A program made the position numbers and the translations under genes. A stretch of DNA of 64,000 nt. It comes from Hymenochaete sp. R1 (taxonomy: Eukaryota; Basidiomycota; Agaricomycetes; Hymenochaetales; Hymenochaetaceae). The notes beneath the pieces are model-generated. The model was not told where the DNA came from, searched no databases, and saw nothing but the letters and a program-made list of their open reading frames with translations. Position 1 is the stretch's first letter. Every line of letters starts with the position of its first letter. The stretch lies in contig JAFREE010000023.1 of NCBI GenBank assembly GCA_019400425.1, positions 62,001-126,000 on the forward strand. The letters run 5' to 3'. Positions 49,147 to 60,195 of this stretch are shown here, piece by piece.

Positions 49147-52010
49147 ATGTCGGCAGCGCCGACTCTGCCCTCAGGTCATCTTGACCTGTATGAGCCCCTC
49201 GATATTATTGGCAATGGTTCGTTTGGCATCATCCGAAAGGTGCGGCGCAAGTCTGATGGCGAGGTGAGTATCTGCGAATGCATTGCAGGCCCAGAACCAG
49301 GTTCATGTCTGATTGCATTATTTGAACTTAGATACTGGCACGAAAAGAACTCAACTTCGAGAAAATGTCCGAGAGGGATAGGAAGCAGATCGTAGCTGAA
49401 GTGTACGTTCATCGCCAATATCTGGACCGCCAGCGTGGACAAGCCTGACTCGAATTCTCTGTAGAAATATCCTGAAGGACTTGCATCATGAGAATATTGT
49501 ACGCTACATCGACCGAGTGAGTCACCTTGTAGGCTATGGAGCCTATAAACTTGTTCTGACTGCGTGTGGCCCCAAGTTCGTCGACAGGGAAGCTGGTATC
49601 CTATATATTCTCATGGAATACTGCGACGGAGGCGATTTGTCGTCAATCATCAAACAATGTTCTCGTACCGGACGCCCATTACCAGAAGACACCGTCTGGT
49701 CGTACTTCTATCAGCTTTTGCTTGCGCTCAACCATTGTCACAATCCCAGCAGCAATGCTGATGGACTCGCCGAATGCAAACGCCAGCAAATTCTTCACCG
49801 GGATTTGAAACCAGAAAACGGTGAGCTTCATATCTTCATCATCCAATAAGCTTTTCTCTGAACCGGCATCAGTGTTCATCAGCAGTGCTGTAGGCAGCAT
49901 CGTTAAATTAGGAGACTTCGGCCTGTCGAAAGCACTGAACCAAACATCATTTGCTATGACCTATGTTGGAACGCCGTATTATATGTCGCCCGAGCTCATT
50001 CAAGAGAAGTCCTACGATATGAAGAGTGACATATGGTCACTTGGATGCCTCATTTACGAACTGTGCGCATTGAAACCTCCATTTGCCGAAGCGCAGACAC
50101 ACAGCGAGCTGTCAATGCTTATCCGCAATGGACGTATCCCACCTCTTCCTAAGGGTTACTCTCATGCCCTAAGCCATGTCATCAAAGCAATGTTGAATTT
50201 AAATGTAAGTTATGAACAAAAAGCCTATGTTGCGATTCAACTCAGACTTATTGCACGCACACGCAGCCTGCCATGAGGCCGTCTGCGGCTCAACTACTAC
50301 AGCACGAACGTATTGAATTTGCTAGGAAAGTTTGTGATACAGAAAAACTGTAAGTGAGAATGCTACCGTTAAGTGCGAAGTACTTATATACGTCCTTACA
50401 GCCTTGCAACGGTCAAACTACATAAGAATAATGTGTCAGCAAGGGAGAAAGAACTACAGTCACTTGCGGCGGCCTTGGCTCAACGTGAAACCACCTTGAC
50501 GAATGTCATCTCCCAAAAAGACGAAGAGATCCGTCGTCTGAGCTCGCTTCTCAGCCAGACAGACCATCGTATGAAACGTGCTGTCCACGATAGGGAGGAA
50601 GAGCTTCGTGTTCTTGTCCTTGCTCGCGAAGAAGAGGTTCGCGTTTCAATGGTACGGAGAGAGGAGGAAATTCTTGAGGCTGTACGAAGACGTGAGAATG
50701 AACTCAACGAAGCGTGGCAGAAAAGAGAAGAGACCATGCGATCAGAATTCAACGACGCGATCAAGTGGATTGAGGGTCGGCAGAAAGATTTGGCAGATGA
50801 AGCCGATAAGATCGAAAGCGCCAGAAGAAAACTCGAGGAGGAGACCGAGGCTATGCAAAAGTCGGAGAAAGGTATGGTCTAACTCTTTCTGTACAGACTC
50901 AAGCCGTCTAATGTGATTCATATTACAGCGAAAGGGAAGACCCCCCTAGAGGAAGTTAAAAACTTAATCACGCCCTACTCTCGCATTGCGCAACAAGAAG
51001 TCGAGGACTACGAGAATACACCTCGCAAACCTGCGTACATGATTGGATCCCCTGGTTTGCACAGGACTCGGAGCCTTGACACGCCAATTGCTTCGAAATG
51101 TGACACGACAATGTCTTTCTTCGCAGGCATCCCTGGGTCAGCAATGCGTGGAGTCGTTCTGACCGAGTCGGGAGAATCACTCAAGACACCTGCACCCTTC
51201 GGGAGGACTGGTTCAGATTCAAAGGCAGCGCTGACAAAGATCATTAAGGAATCCCCATGCGTAGGCCTGAACTTCCGTAAGATCTTTGACTTTGCAGATT
51301 CGGAGACGGAGGAAGAAAATGAAGCAGGAGAGGATGCTGATGATGTAGGAAGTGGTTCTGGTGGTGTGAGGAGCAGTCGGTCTGGCTCCTCCACAGCGTC
51401 CGAACGTGGTCGTGACATTCCCGAAATGAACTCACCGACAAAGAACGTGAAGGCCCGTAGCCGAGCAAAGCAGGCCGAAAAGAGTGAAACCGGATACATC
51501 GCATGCAGGTCAAAGACAACTTCAAGGGAGCCAGTGGCCCTGACGAAGCAACCCAAAAAGCCGGTAGGCAGTAGTTCGACAGCAGCGGTCTCTTCTCGGC
51601 CTTTCGCCCGCGCCCAAAGCCATAGCGCAATGACACGCGCCGGAGGGCGCCCCTCCTTACGCACTGCCTCCAGTCGACCTCTCGCCCGCGCAGTGTCCTC
51701 CGGAACCGTTGTTGGCGGTGCCGCCCCTCCACAATCCCAAGCCCAGACCCAAGGGCCCATTGCCACTCGCAACGCACCACCACCACCTACGCCGCGCTAC
51801 GATCCCTCGGACGAAGAAAACTTCCCCAGCCCCTTCTTACGGCGCGTGGAACGCAAGACAGGGCGAGTCAGCGCGTCGGGCGCGAGCATCGTTCCCGCAG
51901 CGGTGGGTGCACGGCGGAAGAGCAACCAGCATGCGTTACGTGCGATGGCAGCTGCAAATGCGGCGAATAACATTCATGCGCCAGGGCAACCTGTTAAAGC
52001 CTCTTCGTGA
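49147..52010 (+). CDS. NIMA-related protein kinase (Nek2/KIN3 type)
   Basis: NIMA kinases act in mitotic entry and spindle/septum events. The ATG at 49147 starts MSAAPTLPSGHLDLYEPLDI, with the glycine loop GNGSFG. The lysine block reads LARKELNFEKM, the hinge YILMEYCDGGDL, the catalytic loop HRDLKPEN, the DFG motif LGDFGLSKAL, then GTPYYMSPE and SDIWSLGCLIYEL. All catalytic residues are in place. An insertion between helix D and the catalytic loop (SNADGLAECKRQ) is typical of fungal NIMA. After the kinase domain come a long coiled coil (about 50.4-50.87 kb) and a disordered C-terminal region of about 360 residues with basic Ser/Pro-rich runs. Introns are short. The exact exon list was not tabulated. 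Confidence 0.93.
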
Positions 52011-52837
52011 TCCTCCGCATTAAGACCCTGACCCTGCTTTCGTCATTCACACTTCCTCCATTTTTTGTCCTTTTCTCGTGATCTTGATCAGACTTTGGAA
52101 AACAGCATTCCCCCTTTTTCAGTCAAACCTAGTTGCACGCTGAAAGACAGAACTTCAATCAACTTATTTCTCCGCAAGCAATTCTTTATCAGTACATATT
52201 CGCATTTGGCCCCTCATACGCACATGCTCGTATACACTTGTTCCCCATCGCACCCCGATCCAACCTGATCGATGTCATACTCTGTCCTACGTAATGTCTT
52301 TCCCCTCATCCTCCTGTTTTCCTACTGTTTTACCCCAATCCTGCTCCTTCCATCCCCCAATCACCCTCTACCCCCGGGTTACCATCGACTATGACATCTT
52401 TGCGATTTGTAATTCTTCAAAGCTCGTATCTTATGCCATCCCGCCCCACATTATGACTTTTTATGCTGCGGATCAACGAGCCAACGACGAGCATTTTCTT
52501 TCTTTTTCCTTGGTCTCTTTATATGATGTTTGGCACTGGTTATATCACAACATTATTCGACAATAATAATGCATTGATGGCCGGAGCGATGCAACGAAAT
52601 ACAGTGTACAGAAACAGATATGCATGTATAATACTTTGCATTCTGTGATAGGCTACACGCCCTCAGTGAAGTAGCGAAAATTTGAAGATTAATCCGAAGC
52701 GTGTCAGTGTATCGTCCGTCTCGTCCTCACCTATACACGCGAAGCAGCAGTCGTACACTTCTCGAGGTTCCAAAAAAAGAGATGGCAATGAAGGCCAAGA
52801 GTGTACCATTTATCGAGCGAGAGAAAAGCAGGAGCTC
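52011..52837. other. Intergenic region between converging genes
   Basis: It holds the 3' flanks of the kinase (+) and of the next gene (-). Plus-strand frames here run antisense and are not convincing. Confidence 0.5.
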
Positions 52838-55045
52838 TCACGGAAGCCCACCGGATTGTTCACGTTCCAGTTCCTTTCGGCCCCTCTCTTCACAAAACCC
52901 TTTCGTCGCTTCCAACATCGCCAACGGCGTCCTCGACGACAAGGACAAGATCGACGCCAAGTCCCTTACCGCGTTCCGTGCGCCTTCCTCCCTGAGCTCG
53001 CCCGTGCGCAGTTCCCAATTCTTGCGTTCCTGCGCAAGCCGCTCCTCCGCCCTCTTCCGCGCCTCGGTTTCTTTCACCACTTTCGCCGTCTCGAAACGAA
53101 CGTCTTCGACCGCTCGGTTGAATTTTGCGTCCCTGTCGCGAACTGCTTCTTCCATATCGGCTAGCTTCTGACGCAGCTTGTTCATGTCGACGAGGAGCTC
53201 TATCGACCTCCCTCGGATGTGGGCATTCTCCGACTTGAGTGCATCTGCACGAGACTCTGCCGAGCTATGCGTGTCGTAAAGGCTCGAATTCACGTTCTTT
53301 CCGTAGATATTAGGGTTACGAATACCATTCAGAGGATCAGTCGATCCGCTATGGGATGGTGTTGACCAAGAAGTGGCAGATTGCAAGATTGCGTCCATGG
53401 AGGGGGTATGGGATCCGTATGTCTCACGTAACCAGTCGAGTAAAAGTACAAAATGCCGGTCTGAGGATTCCTTTTTTTCTGGATCTGATTTCTCCTGTTG
53501 TCCTAGACTATAATGGCACTGGGCCATCATCAGGAGAGCCGGTCGTAGATCTGATTTGTCCATGCCACGTTCACGCATAACTAGAAATACGAGAAAAAAA
53601 GAAGTCAACGGCGCATCAGGTAGTATCCTTTGAAAATGGAAAGAGAGAAAGTCAAGTAGTTACCCTCTAGCATAGTATCGATGATTGCCAATGCATACTT
53701 GTGCATGTCACGTCTTCTATAATGCGCTGCCACTGTCATCCAAGCTTCTGGTCCGCCCATAGTAGTCTTCAATGATTCGATCACACCAAGAATGCTTTCC
53801 TCCTTCGCTGACTCAACATTAACAATAGGCTGTGGCGCCGGCTTTGATACCGGCTGTTCGACTGGCCCGGTATGAGTGAGCCCAGGAATCCGTGGCGACG
53901 TGGGGTTGTATATATCAAAATCTTTCTCTGTACGTGTTAGTGAAGGAGCACTGAAGTTAGGCTTCAACGGAAGATCGAGCACTCTTTTCGTTGAAGCATC
54001 CGAGGCTCGTCGGAGCCTGTTGGATGTAGAGTCAAGGTCACGATAAGGCGGTCGATCACCGTTCCGGTACGGAGGACTGTACCTCTGTAAAGGTTCTGGC
54101 AAATGATGATGAGGACGTGAAGGAGGACTGGCGGAGCGAGAGCTCCGAACGTCACGGTCATAGTCACGGTCATCATCGCGATATCGAGGCCTCGAATACT
54201 TAGGTGAGCTGTCCCTGTAAGGAGGGCCGTTGCCATTACTAAAGTTACGACGCTGCGGGTTGGGACTCTGGCTTGGATAGCGGCGCTCAGTGTTCGGATA
54301 GTTAGTACTATACGGAGGCTTGGATTTGTCATATGGAGGACCGCTGCGTTGATGAGAAGAGTCGCGAGAGTTCTGGTGATTGTATGAGTTGGGTTGCCGA
54401 GGCGGATAAGGCTTGCTGTAAGGGGCAGCGTCCCGGTATGACGGAGTGGGGCTTCCCCTCCCTGAAGAACCGCTAGTTTCGTACCTCTGCCTTTTGGAAG
54501 AGGGTGGCCCATTGGAGGAGTACGTACTAGAGAGCGATCGATTGTGGTCCGGAAGATCAGCAGCAGCAGTTTGCGAAGAGGAATTCGATGGCTGCTGCTG
54601 TTGCTGGACACTCCCTGGCGTATCAGGGTGCGGCCTTTTCTTCTGCGGCAATTCCTTTCCCTGGATGAGACAGTCGTATATGGGGAACATGTTCATGTTT
54701 CGAGATAAGCAATGGACGGTCACTCCCTGATTCCTTGCCTGATTTGCGGCCTGCTGAGCGCGGGAGACGGAGTCCCTGTTCGCGAACTCTATGAAGAAAT
54801 GAGACGAGCCGGGCTTGTCTGATTTCCAGAAAAGAGTCCGTAGTCTTGGAGAACGAACCGTTAATAAATTCCTTGAACGGAGGTCAGGAGGGTACGTACT
54901 TCTTGCCACAGTTGGCCTCGCTGAATACGGAGTTAATAACTTGATTCAAAGGTTTTGTAGTATGAACGTTGATGACACGCTCGGCTATCATCTGCTCCTG
55001 CGTGAGCGAAGTTTCTTCCTGCTTGATGGGGATCGGTATATTCAT
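52838..55045 (-). CDS. RNA-associated-like protein with Arg/Tyr/Pro-rich middle and coiled-coil C-terminus
   Basis: Exons 55045-54900, 54844-53664 and 53580-52838 give 689 residues with matching phases. The N-terminal 90 residues form a compact fold-like block with an α/β pattern (SHFFIEFANRDSVSRAQQAA then VTVHCL). This resembles the anticodon-binding-like domain of coactivator NCOA5, an inference from pattern only. The middle is disordered, with Tyr/Arg/Pro runs (PPYRD, RPRYRDDDRDYDRD, SYNHQN) and poly-Gln. The C-terminal third has a helical part (VIESLKTTMGGPEAWMTVAA) and a long coiled coil (NKLRQKLADMEEAVRDRDAK). The protein is probably nuclear and RNA-related; no specific orthologue is claimed. 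Confidence 0.7.
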
Positions 55046-55251
55046 GAGGGATGCGGGGAGGGACCGGGGGGATGGGGAGGGAAGAGAAAGAGCGATGAAT
55101 GCGTGGATGGAAGAGGGGTGGTGGATTGACGAGCGAAGCTTTTAGGGCCACTCGAATTGAGCGTGGGACACTTGTACTCTTGAGTCGAGCATTGATATTG
55201 ACTTTAATTTTGGCTTCTTCACCATCTTTGCTCTTTGGCCAGAGTTGAAAC

Positions 55252-56497
55252 ATGTCCCACAATTTACCAAAATTATTGTACGGAACAGCCTGGTATATGC
55301 ATGTACTACTCCTTCAAGTCGAGCCGATGCTCATTAAATAACTTTATCGTCAAGGAAAAAAGAACGAACGAAGGAACTCGTCGTGTCTGCTGTCCTCCAA
55401 GGCTTCCGAGCTATCGATACAGGTGGGACATGGGCCGTCTCCCCTCCAAGCTGAATCCACCTCAGTGACATATTCTTTGTGTAGCATGCCAGCCTAAACA
55501 CTACAGGTTTGCTCTCCCCCTTCCTAACTATCGGCGCATACTCCAACTGCGTTTCAATTCTGATACTCACCCATCCTCATCCCTGACGGTGATGGTTACT
55601 ATCTCACGCCACATTGACCCATATTAGAGAGGACCTCGTCGGAGACGCCCTCCAGGAGCTCTACGACAAACATAACCTCAAACGCGAAGACATCTGGCTT
55701 CAGACAAAGTAGGTCAACACGCCACAAATTACGTCGACTCGAACCGCAGTCTTCTTAACTTCCTTTCTCTCCATCTTCCCCTTCGGACCTAACGTTGACA
55801 TCCTTAACCTACCTCGACTAAGGTTCACCTCCCTCCAAGGCCAAGACACCTCCAAACCCCTCCCCTACGACCCCTCCAGCCCGCCCCCCAAACAACCAGC
55901 CACCTCCTTCCAATCCTCCCTCACCAACCTTCACACAACGTACCTCGATAGCCTCCTCCTCCACTCGCCCCTCTCCACTCTCGCAGACACCCTCGCCATC
56001 TGGACAGAGCTCGCGAGACTTCAAGATGCAGGGCTAGTGAGGTACATAGGCGTGAGTAACGTGTATGATGTAAGAATTTTGGAGGAGTTAGGGAAAGTGA
56101 GGAGGGTGCAAGTCGTACAGGACCGATGGTATGAAGGGAACGAATGGGATAAGGAGGTTGTGAAATATTGTAAGGAGAATGCGATCATGTATCAGTGAGC
56201 ACCTCTTACAAGCTCAAGAAGTTAGAGTTCGAACTGAAGATACCAAGGTCGTTTTGGACGCTGACGGGTTCACCTCGGCTTCTTGCGTCCACCCCTGTCC
56301 GGAATATGGCAAAGGCATTGAGTTGCACTCCAGCACAGGTTCTATTTCGTGTCGCTCAGATGAACGGAGTCATCCCGCTCGCAGGAAGCAGAAATGAGGC
56401 GCATATGAAGGATGGGGTCGAGACGGAAAAGCTTGACTTCGGTGCGTTTGCGTCGAGCGAGGATATGAAGGCTTTGGAAGCATTATTATTTGCTTAA
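55252..56497 (+). CDS. Aldo/keto reductase
   Basis: Six exons (55252-55292, 55355-55422, 55485-55506, 55628-55708, 55823-56194, 56248-56497) give 277 residues with all phases matching. The protein starts MSHNLPKLLYGTAW. The aldo/keto reductase tetrad is visible: Asp in AIDTACQPKHY, Tyr in KHYRED, Lys in IWLQTKF and His in SLLLHSP. The substrate-site and NAD(P)H parts follow (GVSNVYDVRILEE, QVVQDRWY, QVLFRVAQMNGVIPLAGSRN). It is shorter than the usual 310-330 residues, mainly because the barrel is trimmed near the C-terminus. The substrate is unknown. Confidence 0.93.
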
Positions 56498-56698
56498 GCG
56501 AATTGTGAGGCCGATCAGTGGAACTGAACTTCTCGCTTTGGAAAATGTGTCACTATATCATGTACGAAACATAAACGTGTACCACTTTGCCATGAAACGG
56601 CTTGTTCGCACTTGATTTGGAGATCGCGAAGGAATTCAGTGAATTGAAATACACTGCAAAAGTACAAAGGCACGGAGAGAAAATCGGAGAATACATTA

Positions 56699-58472
56699 CT
56701 ACTTCATTTCTACATCTTCGTCCTTCTTCGCCAGATCATGCTTTGCCAGCAGGGCATCCACCTCTGCTGGACGGTAGATCCTCGCCACGGGTGTCTTTGT
56801 CGTCGGGTCTAGTGTCAAAGTCGAGAATTCCACTATAACAAATAATAATGAAACATCCCATCAGCAACTTTTTTCTTGCATAGATTTTTCATGCTTAGGA
56901 TATGGTTGAAAAGAAACACGTACACTTCTCGCTTCCAAGAGTCGTACTGTCCATAGTCTTGCTCAACGTCTTCAACACAAGCGCGATCGCGTCATCAAGC
57001 GATATATCGTCTTTGTATTCTTGCTTCAACAGGCTCTGCGCCGTCCCATTGTTCGCGCCAATACACGTTGCTTTCCAGCCTGAGTAGTTACCCGACGGGT
57101 CCGAGTGGTACAGCTGGAACTCATAGTGTGGGTCCCAGCCAGCGTACAGAAGCGAAACGCCGAACGGTCGCAGACCTGTATTGAAAATAAAAACAAAACA
57201 TGCAAATGTCAGCGACCCGTTTCCCTCTCTCTTTTGCGGTCGAAGTCGCAATCGAGCAAAAGGAAAGACGCATATAACAGAGAAAATGACGATGAGAAAA
57301 TAATACACACCTCCAAATTGTGTATACGACTGCTTGAGGTCGCATAACCGCTGCGCGAGCTGTTCTACAGGGATGTCCTCCCCGAACCTAAACAAATGCT
57401 GCTGCGCCGCGTTCCGCGCATAGTTCACGAGCGAAATCGCGTCCGCCGTGTAACCCGCCACGCCCGCGACGACAGTCCTAATTGTTTGGCGACGTAGGCA
57501 GAGCAAAAAATAAACGGTAGAACAAACAACGACCGTCAGCAAAAAACAAGTGAAAGACGAAGGGCCAAAACGCCATCGGGAACGGGACAGAGAGAGAGAG
57601 AGAGAATGGGATAATCAGAAGGGAAGACGAGGGGCAGTGGAGCCGAACTCACGAATTCAACTTGAACACTTTCTCGCCACTCCCACCGTACCCGCCAGTC
57701 TGCGCGCCTGACAGATCAAGCAACTTCCCCGTCACTTTCTTCTCAGCGGCGAGGACGACGCCTTCTTTGGAGAGCACGCCGATGACGGTACCGGCGTGCG
57801 AGATGGCTTCCATCGCATATTCGACTGAGTGTGGAGGGATATCCCACAAGCGACGAAACGAGAGAAAAGTGGTGAGAAGTAGAGGGGAAAAGGGACCTCG
57901 TAGTTAGCATCCATGTCCGTGTTGAAGAGAGAGTACCGGCATACAAAGCCGTTCAACGGGACATACTTTGGTACAATCGCCCTAAACAGCCCAAACAGCC
58001 CCCAAAACACCAAAAACACAGCAGTCACCGTAAATGGAAGAAAGAAAGAGAAAGCAGCACAGTCAGCAGTCTCTTCCATCTCATACTTCAGAATAAGGAG
58101 CAAGACGGGGAAAAGAAACACACCTTCAGGCGAGAAGATTGTCGTTCGGCCTACATTCGACAAGGGTGATGGTAATGAGTTCATGTTCAGATGTCAGATG
58201 GACGTCGGCGAAACTCCCATCTACACGCATATAAGGGAGCAGAGAGGAAGGAAGGGGGGAGGGGAGGGGGGGAAGACAAAAAAGAGTACTACGCACTATC
58301 GTATCTCCTAGCCTAGAGTATAGGTTCGACGCATACGCACGAACAAAGCGAAAACGAAAACGAAACAAGAGGTCAGTATACTGTCCCTACGTTCCTTGCG
58401 TCGTAACTCATAACAGGAAGGAGAGGGAGGGGCCTTCCCCTCCACCCCCACCCCAACGAACGCACTCACCAT
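56699..58472 (-). CDS. PRE9: 20S proteasome subunit alpha-3 (PSMA4/PRE9 type)
   Basis: This is an alpha-ring subunit of the 20S proteasome. The N-terminus is split into very small exons: ATG alone (58472-58470), 58312-58297 (16), 58150-58124 (27) and 57981-57967 (15); the next starts at 57824. Together they read [20 protein letters not shown] then [12 protein letters not shown], the classic alpha-subunit start, which confirms these microexons. [53 protein letters not shown] and [16 protein letters not shown] follow. The C-terminus is acidic-basic, ending DEDVEMK and TAG. There is no active-site Thr, as expected for an alpha subunit. Confidence 0.95.
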
Positions 58473-58773
58473 CGCTATGTCTCCTCAAATTCCAATAAAC
58501 GTAGCTTGAGAGTCGTATATTCGATAATCCGCGCGCAAGCCCCAAAAGAAAGAAGAAGAGGCGCAAAGTGATAGGAATCGAAAGAGCACGAGGTGAGAGG
58601 TGAGTGTTACAGCGTACAAGACGAGACGAATGCACGCGCTCCTTGCCTCAGCTTGGATCGTACGGACCGGACGGACGCGTCACTTTTGGGTTACGCGTCG
58701 TCCTACGAGTTACGAATTCCTATTTTGGCGTTACCCAAGCGTCGATCGCGTCGAATAAGCGATGAGATGATGA

Positions 58774-58795
58774 CCCCCCCGCCCCCCCCCCCCCC
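58774..58795. repeat. Poly-C tract interrupted once
   Basis: Seven C, one G, then fourteen C. Confidence 0.9.
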
Positions 58796-59640
58796 ACCCA
58801 CTGGCAGACTCGGACGTCTTCAATTTTTAAAAAAAGGATAACATCTACTATTTCGATTACGATTAAACTCGCTTCTTTGCTTGTTAGTCACGGTTCTACA
58901 GGGTGGGGGAGGGGGGAAGAGAAAAATAAAAATAAAAGTAATTGCAAGGATATAGTACTACATGGTGAGAGTCGAGACCAGACGGGAAGAGCATTGACTC
59001 TTTGAGACGAAAACTCGAAACCGACCCGACCCAACTCAACGACACATCCACAACATCCGCAGGATCTCGCTTCTTACTCCTTGCCCTGGAGATTGGAGTT
59101 CGGAGTAGGGAGTGGTATTGAATGTTTTTGGCCCCTTTATTCGGATCCGTACTTAGAGTGGAGTTGGTAAGCTTTACAAGACGAAAACGAAAACAAAAAC
59201 AGAACCAGAACCAGAGACAGCGAAAGTACGAGTATCGGTGAGAGATTCGATGCAAGCAAGGCTTAAAAAAAAGAATCCGAAAACCTGAAAACCAAGAACC
59301 AAGAACCAAGAACTGAGTGACATCGAATCGAATCGAATCGAATATGGCGTTCCGGTCCGGGGTACTCGTATGTAGAGGACAGAAGATAGTAAATAGGAAA
59401 GAGAAGACAGAAAGAGACGGGGAGACAGACGTGCTTATGCTTGACTTCAACTTCGACTTCGACTTTGAATTTCAACAGACAATGAATTTGACTTTGAATA
59501 AACGATGAACGATGAACAACGGACAATATACAATGTGATGGTAGTGATAGTGATAGGGCAATAGACGATATCGATAGAACGATAGAATGAAGGAAAGGAA
59601 AGGAAAGGAAGGAAAGGAAGGAACGTGATTTGGTCAGAAG

Positions 59641-59740
59641 GAGGATGATACGATCGATCGATGAAGATAAAACTGAAACTGATGATGAGGAAGATGAGTA
59701 TGAAGATGATGAAACTGAAGATGAGGAAGATGAAAGAGGG
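59641..59740. repeat. Purine-rich GATGA/GAAGAT degenerate repeat
   Basis: Degenerate GATGA and GAAGAT units about 85 bases long end in a run of nine G. Confidence 0.75.
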
Positions 59741-60195
59741 GGGGGGGATGGAATACTACGCGCTTTTCGACTTGACTTGACTTGACTGGATTGAATTGGC
59801 GAGGACGGAATCAGAAAACAGAAATCCACAAAAAAAAAACAGAAAACAGAAATAGGGTACAGTGAATGAAAAGAAAGAAAGAAAGAGGAAAAGAGGAAAA
59901 GAGGAAAAGAGGAGAGAGGGAAAGGGTGATCCACAGAGAGAGAAACTCAGACTCAGAGCAACGGCGGAAGAGCAAAAGGCAAAAGGGAAAAAAAAGCAAA
60001 GAAACGGAAACCAAACGAGAACTGGGACTTGAGCTCGGACGTGAAAATTAGCAGCAGCAACATCAGCACCACCAGCACCACCAACAAGACCGACACCAGC
60101 AACAGCAAACAGAGAGACCTTATCAAAAGACTCCTCCCCCTCCCCCCCCCTCCTTTCCTGTTCCCCACACACAAACTAACCCACCAAGCCACAGA

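Larger units (their letters stand above)
58473..60195. other. Intergenic region with simple repeats
   Basis: It holds the promoter of the proteasome gene and the 3' flank of the next minus-strand gene. It is rich in homopolymers and simple repeats (C tract at 58782-58795, GAATC repeats near 59325, GGAAA and GATGA repeats near 59590-59740). Frames here are low complexity. Confidence 0.55.
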
